Positions 11,149 to 20,050 of a DNA stretch of 61,775 nucleotides are shown in pieces; within the stretch, counting starts at the first letter, position 1; every line of letters begins with the position of its first letter. Source of the DNA: Williamsia sp. Lineage in GTDB: Bacteria; Actinomycetota; Actinomycetes; Mycobacteriales; Mycobacteriaceae. Location: the NCBI RefSeq assembly GCF_016462415.1, contig NZ_JAEMTF010000017.1:1-61775 (forward strand). Reading direction: 5' to 3'. A program made the translations under genes and the position numbers. The notes below the pieces were generated by a model. It searched no databases and was not told the DNA's origin. It saw only the letters and a program-made list of their open reading frames with translations.

Positions 11149-12357
11149 TCAGGCCCCGGCGATCTGGAGTTCGGCCTCGACGGCCGCCTCGAGACGCTCG
11201 CGGATCTCGGGCACGCCGATCTTGGCGATGACCTCGCCGAAGAAACCGCGGACCACCAGTCGCCGCGCCTGGTCCTCGGGGATTCCACGGGCCTGCAGGT
11301 AGAACAACTGCTCGTCGTCGAATCGTCCCGTCGCACTGGCGTGGCCGGCGCCGACGATCTCGCCGGTCTCGATCTCCAGGTTCGGCACCGAGTCAGCGCG
11401 CGCGCCGTCGGTCAGCAACAGGTTCCGGTTGACCTCGAACGTCTCGGTGCCCTCGGCCTCAGCGCGGATCAGGACGTCGCCGACCCACACCGTGTGCGCC
11501 TCGCGGGCACGGTTGCTCGCATCGCCCTGCAGGGCGCCCTTGTAGACGACGTTGGATTTGCAGTTCGGCTGCGAGTGGTCCACCAGCAGACGCTGTTCCA
11601 GATGCTGTCCGGCGTCGGCGAAGTACAGACCCCACATCTCGGCGTCGCCGCCCGGGCCGTCGTAATGCACCAGTGGGGACAGACGGATCAGGTCACCACC
11701 GAGGCTGACCGCGAAGTGTCGGATGGTCGCGTCGCGACCGAGTCGCACGTGATGAGCGGCGACATGCACGGTGTCATCGGCCCAGTCGTGCAGGTTGACG
11801 ACGGTCAGATGCGCTCCGTCGGCGACCACGAACTCGATGTTCTCGGCGTAGGTCCCGCTGCCGGCCTGATCGATGACGACCACGGCCCGCCCGAAACGCT
11901 CGACCCGGATCTGGGTGTGCCCGAAGGCCACCCGGCCCTCACCGGGACCGGTGATGGTGATGGTGACCGGATCGGCCACCTCCACCTCCCGGCCGACGGT
12001 GATGACCGTCGCCGACTCGAACGACGAGAACGCCTGCGCGGCGATCCGGTCGAACGGGACGCCGCCGTCGCCGAGACGCGCGTCGTCGCGACCAACGGTC
12101 TCGACGGTCACGCCGTCCGAGACACCTTCGACGGTCACGTTCGCGGTGCCGTCGGCCACCGCCTCACCGTTGTGCAGACCGCGCAGCCGGCGGAACGGCG
12201 TGAAACGCCACGCCTCGTCACGAGATCCGGGGACCTCGAAAGCATTGACGTCGAACGAGGTGAACAGCTCACCCTTGTTGGTGACCGGATGGACGTTCTC
12301 ACCCCGGACGGCGCCGACGACTCCCGAGGGTCCTGCGGTGATGTTTTCCGTGCTCAA
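11149..12357 (-). CDS. sufD: Fe-S assembly scaffold protein SufD
   Basis: A 402-residue protein of the SufB/SufD beta-helix family. The C-terminal part ([17 protein letters not shown], then [25 protein letters not shown]) is the conserved family core that contacts SufC. It forms the SufBC2D scaffold with its neighbours. The ATG at 12357 overlaps the sufB stop as ATGA, so translation is coupled. The N-terminal third is more variable, as usual for SufD. Confidence 0.93.
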   Translation of the reverse strand: MSTENITAGPSGVVGAVRGENVHPVTNKGELFTSFDVNAFEVPGSRDEAWRFTPFRRLRGLHNGEAVADGTANVTVEGVSDGVTVETVGRDDARLGDGGVPFDRIAAQAFSSFESATVITVGREVEVADPVTITITGPGEGRVAFGHTQIRVERFGRAVVVIDQAGSGTYAENIEFVVADGAHLTVVNLHDWADDTVHVAAHHVRLGRDATIRHFAVSLGGDLIRLSPLVHYDGPGGDAEMWGLYFADAGQHLEQRLLVDHSQPNCKSNVVYKGALQGDASNRAREAHTVWVGDVLIRAEAEGTETFEVNRNLLLTDGARADSVPNLEIETGEIVGAGHASATGRFDDEQLFYLQARGIPEDQARRLVVRGFFGEVIAKIGVPEIRERLEAAVEAELQIAGA

Positions 12358-13799
12358 CCGACGGATCCTTCCATCTGCAGCTCGATGAGCCGGTTCAGTT
12401 CCAGGGCGTACTCCATCGGGAGTTCCTTGGCGATCGGCTCGACGAAGCCGCGGACCACCATGGCCATGGCCTCGTCCTCGGTCAGTCCACGGCTCATCAG
12501 GTAGAAGAGCTGCTCGTCGCTGACCTTGGAGACGGTGGCCTCGTGGCCCATCGTCACGTCGTCCTCACGGATGTCGACGTAGGGGTAGGTGTCACTGCGG
12601 CTGATCTGATCGACCAACAGGGCGTCACACTTGACCGTCGATCGCGATCCGTGGGCACCCTTGTTGATCTGGACCAGACCGCGGTACGACGCACGACCGC
12701 CACCACGGGCGACCGACTTCGAGACGATGTTGCTCGAGGTGTTCGGCGCGAGGTGCACCATCTTCGAGCCGGTGTCCTGGTGCTGGCCCGGTCCGGCGAA
12801 CGCGACCGAGAGAACCTCGCCCTTCGCGTGCTCACCGGTCATCCACACCGCGGGGTACTTCATGGTGACCTTGGAGCCGATGTTGCCGTCGACCCACTCC
12901 ATGGTCGCGCCGGCCTCGGCCTTGGCGCGCTTGGTCACCAGGTTGTAGACGTTGTTCGACCAGTTCTGGATGGTCGTGTAGCGGCACCGACCACCCTTCT
13001 TGACGATGATCTCGACGACCGCGGAGTGCAGCGAGTCGGTCTTGTAGATCGGCGCGGTGCAGCCCTCGACGTAGTGCACGTAGGCACCCTCGTCGACGAT
13101 GATCAGCGTCCGCTCGAACTGGCCCATGTTCTCGGTGTTGATGCGGAAGTAGGCCTGCAGCGGGATGTCCACGTGGACGCCCGTGGGCACGTAGATGAAC
13201 GAGCCACCCGACCACACCGCGGTGTTCAGCGCGGAGAACTTGTTGTCACCGGCGGGGATGACGGTGCCGAAGTACTCGCGGAACAGCTCGGGCTGCTCCT
13301 TGAGCGCGGTGTCGGTGTCGAGGAAGAGCACGCCCTGCTGCTCGAGGTCCTCACGGATCGAGTGGTAGACGACCTCGGACTCGTACTGCGCCGCGACACC
13401 GGAGACCAGCCGCTGCTTCTCGGCCTCGGGGATGCCGAGCTTGTCGTAGGTGTTCTTGATGTCGGCGGGCAGGTCGTCCCAGGTGGCGGCCTGCTTCTCG
13501 CTCGAGCGCACGAAGTACTTGATGTTGTCGAAGTCGATGCCGTCGAGGTTCGAACCCCAGGTGGGCATGGGCTTCTTGCCGAAGGTCTGCAGGGCCTTGA
13601 GGCGGGCGGCCAGCATCCACTCGGGCTCGCTCTTACGGGCCGAGATGTCGGCGACGACGGCCTCGTTGATGCCGCGCTTGGCGCTCGCACCCGCGACGTC
13701 GGAGTCCGACCACCCGTACCCGTAGGTGCCGAGCGAGTCGATCGTCTCCTCCTGGGTCAGCGCGGGCGCGACCGGTGTGCGTGGATCGGTGACTGTCAT
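12354..13799 (-). CDS. sufB: Fe-S assembly scaffold protein SufB
   Basis: A 481-residue SufB, the main scaffold subunit on which Fe-S clusters are built. It has [17 protein letters not shown] near the N-terminus, the core [18 protein letters not shown], the cysteine-bearing [15 protein letters not shown], and the C-terminal [14 protein letters not shown]. The frame is of normal length without an intein, unlike M. tuberculosis SufB. The ATG overlaps the sufR stop as ATGA, and sufD follows with the same overlap. Confidence 0.95.
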   Translation of the reverse strand: MTVTDPRTPVAPALTQEETIDSLGTYGYGWSDSDVAGASAKRGINEAVVADISARKSEPEWMLAARLKALQTFGKKPMPTWGSNLDGIDFDNIKYFVRSSEKQAATWDDLPADIKNTYDKLGIPEAEKQRLVSGVAAQYESEVVYHSIREDLEQQGVLFLDTDTALKEQPELFREYFGTVIPAGDNKFSALNTAVWSGGSFIYVPTGVHVDIPLQAYFRINTENMGQFERTLIIVDEGAYVHYVEGCTAPIYKTDSLHSAVVEIIVKKGGRCRYTTIQNWSNNVYNLVTKRAKAEAGATMEWVDGNIGSKVTMKYPAVWMTGEHAKGEVLSVAFAGPGQHQDTGSKMVHLAPNTSSNIVSKSVARGGGRASYRGLVQINKGAHGSRSTVKCDALLVDQISRSDTYPYVDIREDDVTMGHEATVSKVSDEQLFYLMSRGLTEDEAMAMVVRGFVEPIAKELPMEYALELNRLIELQMEGSVG

Positions 13800-14617
13800 C
13801 GAGAGTCCTCTCGGTTGGTGCCGACGGCCGATGCGAGCTGTGCATCGGACGACGACGGGCTGTCGTTCGTACCGCGAGTGTCGGCGTCGGCCGGATCAGC
13901 CGACGACGCCACCGCTAGTGGGACGTGTGTGGTGCAGGCGCAGTCGCCGTTGGCGATGGTCGCCAGGCGCTGCACATGCGTGCCGAGGAGGTTGGTGAAC
14001 CGGGCGGTCTCGGCCTCGCACAGTTCGGGGAACTCGGTGGCCACGTGGGCGACCGGGCAGTGGTGTTGGCAGATCTGCACACCGGCACCCACACGACGGG
14101 TGTTGGCGGAGAACCCGGCGGCGGTGAGTGCGACCGCGATCCGGTCGGCGGTCTCGATCACGGCATCGGGATCGGAATCGCCCGCTGTGTTCTCGGGCAC
14201 ATCGGCGACGATCGCGTCGATCCGGTCGGCCGCGAAGTCGCGGACCGCCTGTTCGCCCGCAACGTCACGCAGTCGACGCATCGCCGCACCGGCGAGGTCG
14301 TCGTAGGCGTGATGAAGCTTCCCGCGTCCGATGGAGGTGAGCTGGAACTGCTTGGCCGGGCGTCCACGACCGCGCCGCGCATAGCGCGCCGACACCGCCG
14401 ACGCCCGGATCTCCCCGCTGGTGATGAGAGCATCGAGGTGCCTGCGCACACCCGCCGCGCTCATCCCCAACTCCTCGCCGATGTCACCGGCAGTGGCCGG
14501 TCCGTGCTCGACGAGAAAGGCCACCACCGCGGTGCGGGTCTGACCGTCGTGCGACACCGACACCGGTGCAACACCGGAGTCGACGGACACGGCAGAACCG
14601 TCCTGAGTGGATTTCAC
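13796..14617 (-). CDS. sufR: Fe-S cluster-binding suf operon repressor SufR
   Basis: A 273-residue regulator with an N-terminal winged helix (about 25-95, [21 protein letters not shown]) and a C-terminal cysteine-rich region with Cys183, Cys187, Cys200, Cys226 and Cys228. Three of these plus one more bind a 4Fe-4S cluster in the M. tuberculosis homologue (Rv1460), which senses Fe-S status and nitric oxide. It is the first gene of the operon, coupled to sufB by ATGA. The GTG at 14617 is chosen by homology; it overlaps the SufR box at 14614-14628, so autoregulation would act at the very start of the message. The C-terminal 40 residues are polar and poorly conserved. Confidence 0.92.
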   Translation of the reverse strand: MKSTQDGSAVSVDSGVAPVSVSHDGQTRTAVVAFLVEHGPATAGDIGEELGMSAAGVRRHLDALITSGEIRASAVSARYARRGRGRPAKQFQLTSIGRGKLHHAYDDLAGAAMRRLRDVAGEQAVRDFAADRIDAIVADVPENTAGDSDPDAVIETADRIAVALTAAGFSANTRRVGAGVQICQHHCPVAHVATEFPELCEAETARFTNLLGTHVQRLATIANGDCACTTHVPLAVASSADPADADTRGTNDSPSSSDAQLASAVGTNREDSR

Positions 14618-14628
14618 AACACAAGTGT
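14614..14628 (-). promoter_or_regulatory. SufR operator on the suf promoter
   Basis: On the minus strand the sequence reads ACACT-TGTGT-TGTGA, an exact fit to ACACT-N5-TGTGA, the motif reported for mycobacterial SufR as I recall it. It includes the sufR GTG start codon. mptB starts on the other strand 150 bases away, so the site is placed to control the suf side. Confidence 0.75.
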
Positions 14629-14765
14629 CACCTAATTGGACACCGCATGCCAGCAAGGGTTACCTATCCTCCTCTGACCACGGTCGGAGCCGCGCAACCA
14701 CCGGCAGCAGAACACCGCGGAAACACCTGGACACGCGGCCGACCACCGAGGACACCCGGGACGAT

Positions 14766-14771
14766 TACAGT
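14766..14771 (+). promoter_or_regulatory. -10 box of mptB, leaderless
   Basis: TACAGT followed by 8 bases and the GTG at 14780; no ribosome site is present between them. Confidence 0.6.
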
Positions 14772-14779
14772 CTTGTCTT

Positions 14780-16702
14780 GTGCCCGATCCCACACCCCGC
14801 GCGGAGCAGCCTGCGCACGCAGGGAGCGTCGACACCGTCGATCCAGACGCCGTGTCCGGCGTCCGGATCCGTGTCCGCGCCGCGCTGACCTACCTGGGGT
14901 TGCGTCAGCGGTCGGCGTCACCGGCGGTCGACGACACCGGCGACTACGGCGTCACGATGGCCCGTCTGCACGGCGAGGAGCCCGAGGTCGGCGATCTGGA
15001 ACCGGACGAGAACCGGCGTCTGAACCGGGTTCGGATCTTCGGGGCGGTCGGATCGATCCTCATCCTCATCGGTTCCCTGGGTACCGGCGCCGTCCCGGTC
15101 CTGCAGAACCCGATCGCGGGGGTACGCGTGCTGTCGCTGCCCTCACGCATGTGGCCGGTCGCGCTGACGCTGTCCATCGGCGGAACCCTGATCCTGGTCC
15201 TCGCCTGGCTGTTGCTCGGACGGTTCGCGGTCGGCCGGCTCAACGTCGAGGTCATGGGCGGCACCAAGCCGCGACGCCGCATGTCGCAGCGTCAGGCCGA
15301 CCGCACCCTGCTGCTGTGGATCGCGCCGATCATCCTGGCGCCCCCGCTGCTGAGCAAGGACATCTACTCGTATCTCGCCCAGAGCGCGATCGCCTACCGC
15401 GGGATGGATCCGTACAAGGTCAGCCCGGTCCGCGGACTCGGGGTCGGTGACGTCCTGACGCGGTCGGTGCCCAACCTGTGGCGCGACACCCCCGCGCCCT
15501 ACGGGCCGCTGTTCCTGTGGTTGGGCAAGAACATCACCGCCATCACCGGCGACAACCTCACCACCGCGATCCTGCTGCATCGCATGCTCGCACTGGTGGG
15601 TGTCGCACTCATCGTCTGGGCACTGCCCCGCCTGGCCCGCCGCTGCGGGGTCTCGCCCACCGCCGCACTCTGGCTCGGCGCACTGAACCCGCTGCTGATC
15701 CTCCATCTGGTCGGCGGCATCCACAACGAGGCCCTAATGCTGGGGCTCATGCTCGCCGGTCTCGAGCTGTGCTTCCGGGCGATCTACGGCACGCACCGCC
15801 TGCGACGGGTCGGCACGATCCTGCCGAGTCCCAGCGGCTGGCTGCTGATAGCGGGGACGGCGATCATCGCGGCGTCGTCGATGGTCAAGATCAGTTCACT
15901 GCTGGCACTCGGTTTCGTCGGCATCGCCCTCGCGCTGCGCTGGGGCGCCACCCTGCCCGCGTTGCGGCACGCGCCGCCGTCGCAGTGGTGGGCGCGGTCG
16001 CGACAGTCGGTGATCGCGCTCGCCGCGTCCGCCGGAGCGCTGATGACCATCCTGGTCGTGGTCGTGGTGGCGATCTGTCTCGGAACAGGCCTCGGGTTCG
16101 GTTGGACGTCGACCCTGAGCACCGGCGGGGTGGTCCGGTCGTGGATGTCGATGCCCACGCTGCTGTCGGTGACCGGCGGTCGGGTGGGTGTGCTGGTGGG
16201 GCTGGGCGATCACACCCAGGCGATGCTCGACGTCGCGCGTCCCATCGGTCAGGTCATCGCCGGACTGTTCGTCATCCGATGGCTGCTCGCGGCCCTGGCC
16301 GGCCGTCTGCACCCGCTGGGTGCGCTCGGGATCGCCATGGCGATGTTCGTGTTGCTGTTCCCGTTCGTGCAGGCCTGGTATCTGCTCTGGGCGGTCATCC
16401 CGCTCGCCGCGTGGGCGACCGGCCGGTGGTTCCGCCTGGTGGCGATCGCGGTGTCGGCGATCATCGCGGTGGTGGTGTTGCCCACAGGTGCGGGCACCCG
16501 CGGGTTCCAGCTCGCGGAGGCGATCGTCGCGTCGATTTTCCTCACCGCCGTGCTGACCGCCGTGTTCTTCGAGAAGATGCCCTGGCAGAAGACCGGCGAC
16601 ACCCCGCAGACCGTCGATCGCGACGACGACGGGCCACCACCGTCCGCACCCGCGGAGGTCACGCCGACCCGCGAGCCGGCGACCGCGACCCCCGGGGACT
16701 GA
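14780..16702 (+). CDS. mptB: Alpha-(1->6)-mannopyranosyltransferase MptB
   Basis: A 640-residue multi-pass membrane glycosyltransferase (GT-C fold) of the MptA/MptB family. About a dozen hydrophobic segments are visible. The cytosolic N-terminal tail (about 95 residues) is followed by the first membrane span (FGAVGSILILIGSLG), and the early loop carries the conserved LSKDIYSYLAQSAIAYRG with the acidic residue typical of GT-C enzymes. MptB uses polyprenyl-phosphomannose to start the alpha-1,6 mannan core of lipomannan/lipoarabinomannan. The position, divergent from sufR and followed by an ABC exporter, matches Rv1459c. The C-terminal 40 residues are polar and acidic. Confidence 0.88.
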   Translation: MPDPTPRAEQPAHAGSVDTVDPDAVSGVRIRVRAALTYLGLRQRSASPAVDDTGDYGVTMARLHGEEPEVGDLEPDENRRLNRVRIFGAVGSILILIGSLGTGAVPVLQNPIAGVRVLSLPSRMWPVALTLSIGGTLILVLAWLLLGRFAVGRLNVEVMGGTKPRRRMSQRQADRTLLLWIAPIILAPPLLSKDIYSYLAQSAIAYRGMDPYKVSPVRGLGVGDVLTRSVPNLWRDTPAPYGPLFLWLGKNITAITGDNLTTAILLHRMLALVGVALIVWALPRLARRCGVSPTAALWLGALNPLLILHLVGGIHNEALMLGLMLAGLELCFRAIYGTHRLRRVGTILPSPSGWLLIAGTAIIAASSMVKISSLLALGFVGIALALRWGATLPALRHAPPSQWWARSRQSVIALAASAGALMTILVVVVVAICLGTGLGFGWTSTLSTGGVVRSWMSMPTLLSVTGGRVGVLVGLGDHTQAMLDVARPIGQVIAGLFVIRWLLAALAGRLHPLGALGIAMAMFVLLFPFVQAWYLLWAVIPLAAWATGRWFRLVAIAVSAIIAVVVLPTGAGTRGFQLAEAIVASIFLTAVLTAVFFEKMPWQKTGDTPQTVDRDDDGPPPSAPAEVTPTREPATATPGD

Positions 16703-16708
16703 TCCCCG
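16693..16708 (+). terminator. Hairpin at the end of mptB
   Basis: CGGGGA (16693-16698) pairs with TCCCCG (16703-16708) around a CTGA loop that contains the mptB stop codon. The stem is short (6 bp) and has no T tail, so its strength is uncertain. The next gene has its own -10. Confidence 0.4.
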
Positions 16709-16755
16709 ACCACCGTCCGCCCAGGTCCGTTTGGCGACTCGAGGCCGCCGACGAA

Positions 16756-16761
16756 TAGTGT
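16756..16761 (+). promoter_or_regulatory. -10 box of the ABC ATPase gene, leaderless
   Basis: TAGTGT followed by 8 bases and the GTG at 16770. Confidence 0.5.
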
Positions 16762-16769
16762 TGGGCCCT

Positions 16770-17768
16770 GTGAAGAGTCCTCTCCGTCACCCGGCGGCCG
16801 CGCCGCCCGTCGACGGGAGCGGTTCCGCCCACGCCGGACCCGTGGCGCAGGCGCCCGCATTGCAGATCCGCGGGCTGGTCAAGCGGTATGGAGACCTCAC
16901 CGCGGTCGACGGTCTCGACCTCGACCTCGAACGTGGCCAGGTGCTGGCCCTGCTCGGCCCCAACGGTGCGGGCAAGACCACGACGGTCGAGATCTGTGAG
17001 GGGTTCGGCGTCCCCGACTCCGGTGAGGTCCGAGTTCTGGGTCTCGACCCGGTCGCCGACAACGAACGACTGCGCACCCGCATCGGAGTCATGCTGCAGG
17101 GCGGCGGAGCGTACCCGGGGGCCCGCGCCGGCGAGATGCTGCGACTGTGCGCCGCCTACTCGGCCAACCCGATCGACCCTGACTGGCTGTTGCGGACCCT
17201 GGGGCTCGTCGACGCCGCTCGCACCTCCTATCGCCGTCTGTCCGGCGGACAGCAGCAGCGACTGGCCCTGGCGTGCGCGATCGTCGGGCGTCCGGAACTG
17301 GTGTTCCTCGACGAGCCGACCGCCGGCCTCGACGCCGCCGCACGGATCCTGGTGTGGGAGCTGATCGACCGTCTCCGCGCCGACGGGGTGTCGGTGCTGC
17401 TGACCACCCACCTGATGGACGAGGCCGAACAACTCGCCGACGACCTGATCATCATCGACAAGGGCCGGGTCGTCGCACACGGGACGCCCGCCGAGGTCAC
17501 CAGCCGCGGCGCCGAGAACGAACTGCGGTTCCGTGCGCCCCGCGGACTCGACCTGACCCTGCTCGTGTCGATCCTCGCCGAGGGCTACCGGGTGTCGGAG
17601 GTCAATCCCGGCACGTACCTCGTGGCGGGTGAGGTCACCCCCCAGGTGCTCGCCGCCGTCACCGGGTGGTGCGCGAAGATCAACGTGCTCGCCACCGACC
17701 TCCGCGTGGAGACACGCAGCCTCGAGGACGTGTTCCTCGACCTGACCGGACGGGAGTTGCGCGGATGA
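16770..17768 (+). CDS. ABC transporter ATP-binding protein (Rv1458c-like)
   Basis: A 332-residue ATPase of the drug/polyketide-exporter type. Walker A is GPNGAGKT (63-70), the Q-loop is VMLQGGGAYPG, the signature LSGGQQQR, Walker B LVFLDEPTAGLD and the switch histidine TTHLMDEAE. The first 30 residues are proline- and alanine-rich. The GTG at 16770 follows a TANNNT box by 8 bases. A TTG at 16731 would add 13 unlikely residues. The permease gene overlaps by ATGA. In mycobacteria this transporter lies beside mptB and ctaA; its substrate is not known to me. Confidence 0.88.
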   Translation: MKSPLRHPAAAPPVDGSGSAHAGPVAQAPALQIRGLVKRYGDLTAVDGLDLDLERGQVLALLGPNGAGKTTTVEICEGFGVPDSGEVRVLGLDPVADNERLRTRIGVMLQGGGAYPGARAGEMLRLCAAYSANPIDPDWLLRTLGLVDAARTSYRRLSGGQQQRLALACAIVGRPELVFLDEPTAGLDAAARILVWELIDRLRADGVSVLLTTHLMDEAEQLADDLIIIDKGRVVAHGTPAEVTSRGAENELRFRAPRGLDLTLLVSILAEGYRVSEVNPGTYLVAGEVTPQVLAAVTGWCAKINVLATDLRVETRSLEDVFLDLTGRELRG

Positions 17769-18559
17769 CCACTCCCGCGGCCGCACGGGCCTCACGTTTC
17801 ACCCCGGGCCTGTTCACCCCCGATCCGCGCCCGGCGCCGGTCCTGCGGATGCTCCTCGCCCAGTCGCGGATCGAGTTGATCCTCCTGCTGCGCAACGGCG
17901 AACAGTTGCTGCTCACGCTGTTCATCCCGGTCACCCTGTTGATCGGGCTCTGCCTGCTGCCCATCGGCACCTTCGAGGAGAACCGCGCGGACCGGTTCGT
18001 CCCCGCGATCATGACGGTGGCGGTGATGTCGACCGCGTTCACCGGACAGGCCATCGCGGTCGGTTTCGACCGCCGGTACGGCGCACTCAAGCGGCTCGGC
18101 GCCACCCCGCTGCCCCGGTGGGGCGTGATCGCGGGCAAGTCGATCGCCGTCGCGATCGTCGTGGTGCTGCAGGCCATCATCATCGGGCTGATCGGCGTCG
18201 CCTTCGGGTGGAACTGGTCGGTGTCCGGGCTGCTCCTCGGGGCCGTCGCCATCGCCATCGGCACCATGGCGTTCTCCGCACTGGGTTTGCTGCTCGGCGG
18301 CACCTTGCGGGCGGAGATCGTGCTCGCACTGGCCAACGTCATCTGGTTCGTCCTGATCGGTGTCGGCAGCCTCGTCGTGATCGGCGACGGCGTACCCACC
18401 GCCGTCCGATGGATCGCCCGGTGTACGCCGTCCGGGGCGCTCAGCGAGGTCCTGCACCGCGCCGGCGAGCAGTCCGTCGACTACGTCGGTTTCGGTGTGC
18501 TGATCGCCTGGGGCGTCGTCGCCGGGGCGGCCGCCGTACGGTATTTCCGCTTCACCTGA
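17765..18559 (+). CDS. ABC transporter permease (ABC-2 type)
   Basis: A 264-residue membrane protein with six hydrophobic segments (roughly 40-60, 75-98, 125-150, 155-180, 185-205 and 235-258). It fits the ABC-2 exporter permease family, including the cytosolic loop AVGFDRRYGALKRLGATPLPRW, which is typical of these permeases. Its start overlaps the ATPase stop as ATGA, so the two make one transporter. Substrate unknown; the location between mptB and ctaA is conserved in the order. Confidence 0.85.
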   Translation: MTTPAAARASRFTPGLFTPDPRPAPVLRMLLAQSRIELILLLRNGEQLLLTLFIPVTLLIGLCLLPIGTFEENRADRFVPAIMTVAVMSTAFTGQAIAVGFDRRYGALKRLGATPLPRWGVIAGKSIAVAIVVVLQAIIIGLIGVAFGWNWSVSGLLLGAVAIAIGTMAFSALGLLLGGTLRAEIVLALANVIWFVLIGVGSLVVIGDGVPTAVRWIARCTPSGALSEVLHRAGEQSVDYVGFGVLIAWGVVAGAAAVRYFRFT

Positions 18560-18623
18560 CGCCGCGTGGCCAGGATCACGTGACCACACCAACCGCGTGG
18601 TGATCCGCCCTCACCGGGGTCTA

Positions 18624-18629
18624 TAGCAT
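18624..18629 (+). promoter_or_regulatory. -10 box of ctaA, leaderless
   Basis: TAGCAT followed by 7 bases and the GTG at 18637. An overlapping TATAGC at 18622 is a second reading of the same promoter. Confidence 0.55.
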
Positions 18630-18636
18630 CGAAGAC

Positions 18637-19632
18637 GTGTTGTATCGCGGTTTCGTCCGGCTGGTGAATCACCTCCCCCTCCCCTCCCGACGCGTGCAGG
18701 TCGGCATCGCCATCGCGGTGATGCTCTCGCAGGCCGGCATCGCCGTCACCGGGTCGATCGTGCGGGTCACGTCCTCGGGTCTCGGCTGCCCCACCTGGCC
18801 GCAGTGCTTCCCGGGCAGCTTCACCCCCGAGCCGCACGCGTCGGTGGCCGCCATCCACACCGCCGTCGAATTCGGAAACCGGATGCTGACGTTCGCGGTG
18901 GTCCTCACCGCCGCCCTGATCGTCCTCGCGGTCACGCGCGCCGGCCGCCGCCGCGAGGTGCGCTTCTACGCATGGCTGATGCCGCTGTCGACGGTCCTGC
19001 AGGCCGTACTCGGCGGACTGACCGTGCTCACCGGCCTGCTGTGGTGGACCGTCGCGATCCACCTGTTGGTGTCGATGGGCATGGTCTGGCTGTCGGTGCT
19101 GCTGCTGGAGAAGGTCCGCGAACCCGACGACGGCGAGGCGCTCAAGCAGGTGCCCGACCCGCTGCGCTGGCTAACCGCGCTCAGTGCCGCGGTGATGAGT
19201 GCACTCCTCGTGGCCGGGACCATGGTCACCGGCGCCGGGCCGCACGCCGGCGACAAGAGCGTCGAGAAGCCGGTCCCCCGGCTGGCCATCGAGATCACCA
19301 CGCTGGTCCACGCACACGCCGAGCTGATGATCGCGTATCTGGCCCTCGTGGTCGCGTTGGGATTCGGGCTCGCGGCCGTCGGCGCACCCGCGCGCCTGCG
19401 ACGCCGTCTCTACGTCCTGGTGGCGCTCGTGCTGGCCCAGGGACTCATCGGCCTCACCCAGTACCTCACCGGGATCCCCGAGGTGCTGGTGGTCATGCAC
19501 GTGGCCGGTGCCGGCGCGTGTGTGGCGGCGACCGCGGCACTCTGGGTCGCGATGCGACCCCGTCAGGCCATGTCGGCGACGTCATCCGACGCACTGGCAT
19601 CACCGACCGAGGCGCCCGGCCTGCGCGCCTGA
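18637..19632 (+). CDS. ctaA: Heme A synthase CtaA
   Basis: A 331-residue COX15/CtaA family membrane protein with eight predicted helices. It oxidises the heme O methyl group to the formyl of heme A for the aa3 oxidase. The first external loop has the conserved cysteine pair (Cys51 and Cys57 in GLGCPTWPQCFPG), and the next helix begins with His74 and Glu78 (AIHTAVEFGNR). A second half-domain repeats the pattern (TTLVHAHAELMIAY, VVMHVAGA). Its partner ctaB lies 1.4 kb downstream. The GTG start has a -10 box 7 bases upstream. The C-terminal tail is polar. Confidence 0.92.
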   Translation: MLYRGFVRLVNHLPLPSRRVQVGIAIAVMLSQAGIAVTGSIVRVTSSGLGCPTWPQCFPGSFTPEPHASVAAIHTAVEFGNRMLTFAVVLTAALIVLAVTRAGRRREVRFYAWLMPLSTVLQAVLGGLTVLTGLLWWTVAIHLLVSMGMVWLSVLLLEKVREPDDGEALKQVPDPLRWLTALSAAVMSALLVAGTMVTGAGPHAGDKSVEKPVPRLAIEITTLVHAHAELMIAYLALVVALGFGLAAVGAPARLRRRLYVLVALVLAQGLIGLTQYLTGIPEVLVVMHVAGAGACVAATAALWVAMRPRQAMSATSSDALASPTEAPGLRA

Positions 19633-19645
19633 GCGATCAGGTGCG
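19624..19645. terminator. Bidirectional terminator between ctaA and a convergent gene
   Basis: Bases 19624-19632 pair with 19637-19645 (9 bp, one G-T) around a GCGA tetraloop of the stable GNRA class. The stem contains the stop codons of both convergent genes. Confidence 0.6.
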
Positions 19646-19987
19646 GGCGACCCACCCGGCCATCTTGGCCCAGTGGCCGGTCCGCGGCGTCGCCGAGGCG
19701 CTGAGCTCGCGATCCCACTCACCGAGTTCGAGTCCGTCGACTGCGCCGACCAGCGCGTGCGCGGTCTCGACGTCGGCGACGACCTGATCGCCCATCACTC
19801 CGGTCTCCGAACCGACCATGAGCACCCGCACGCCGGACGTGCCGATCGGCTCGACCACGGCGGTCGCGGAGCCGCCGTTGCTGCGCACGAAACGGGCGAC
19901 CGCGGCGAGCGTGCCGCGCGGGATGCGGATCGACCGTGCGTTCTCGTCCTGCTCGACGGTGCCCTGGTCTTCGGAGGTATCGGCCAT
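19637..19987 (-). CDS. Conserved hypothetical protein
   Basis: 116 residues, soluble, no signal peptide or membrane segment. The first 17 residues are acidic, then a basic/hydrophobic helix (IPRGTLAAVARFVRSNGG) and a stretch of short strands (ATAVVEPIG, VRVLMVGSE). The end is WAKMAGWVART. I do not recognise a named family, though a similar gene is found beside ctaA/qor in mycobacteria. The ATG at 19987 lies 7 bases after TATGCT, and longer versions of the frame cross the divergent qor gene. Confidence 0.72.
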   Translation of the reverse strand: MADTSEDQGTVEQDENARSIRIPRGTLAAVARFVRSNGGSATAVVEPIGTSGVRVLMVGSETGVMGDQVVADVETAHALVGAVDGLELGEWDRELSASATPRTGHWAKMAGWVART

Positions 19988-19994
19988 GGACGTC

Positions 19995-20000
19995 AGCATA
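19995..20000 (-). promoter_or_regulatory. -10 box of the hypothetical gene, leaderless
   Basis: Minus-strand TATGCT followed by 7 bases and the ATG at 19987. Confidence 0.55.
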
Positions 20001-20050
20001 TCGGTGGGCCTGCGGTGCCCGATCGGACGGCTCGCGGTAGAACGGTGGAC

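Noticed and set aside
12354-13799. Intein in SufB as in M. tuberculosis
   Set aside because: The frame is 481 residues and continuous through the conserved core, so no intein is present.
12543-14306. A 587-residue open frame on the plus strand
   Set aside because: Antisense to sufB and sufR, with the same low-information composition.
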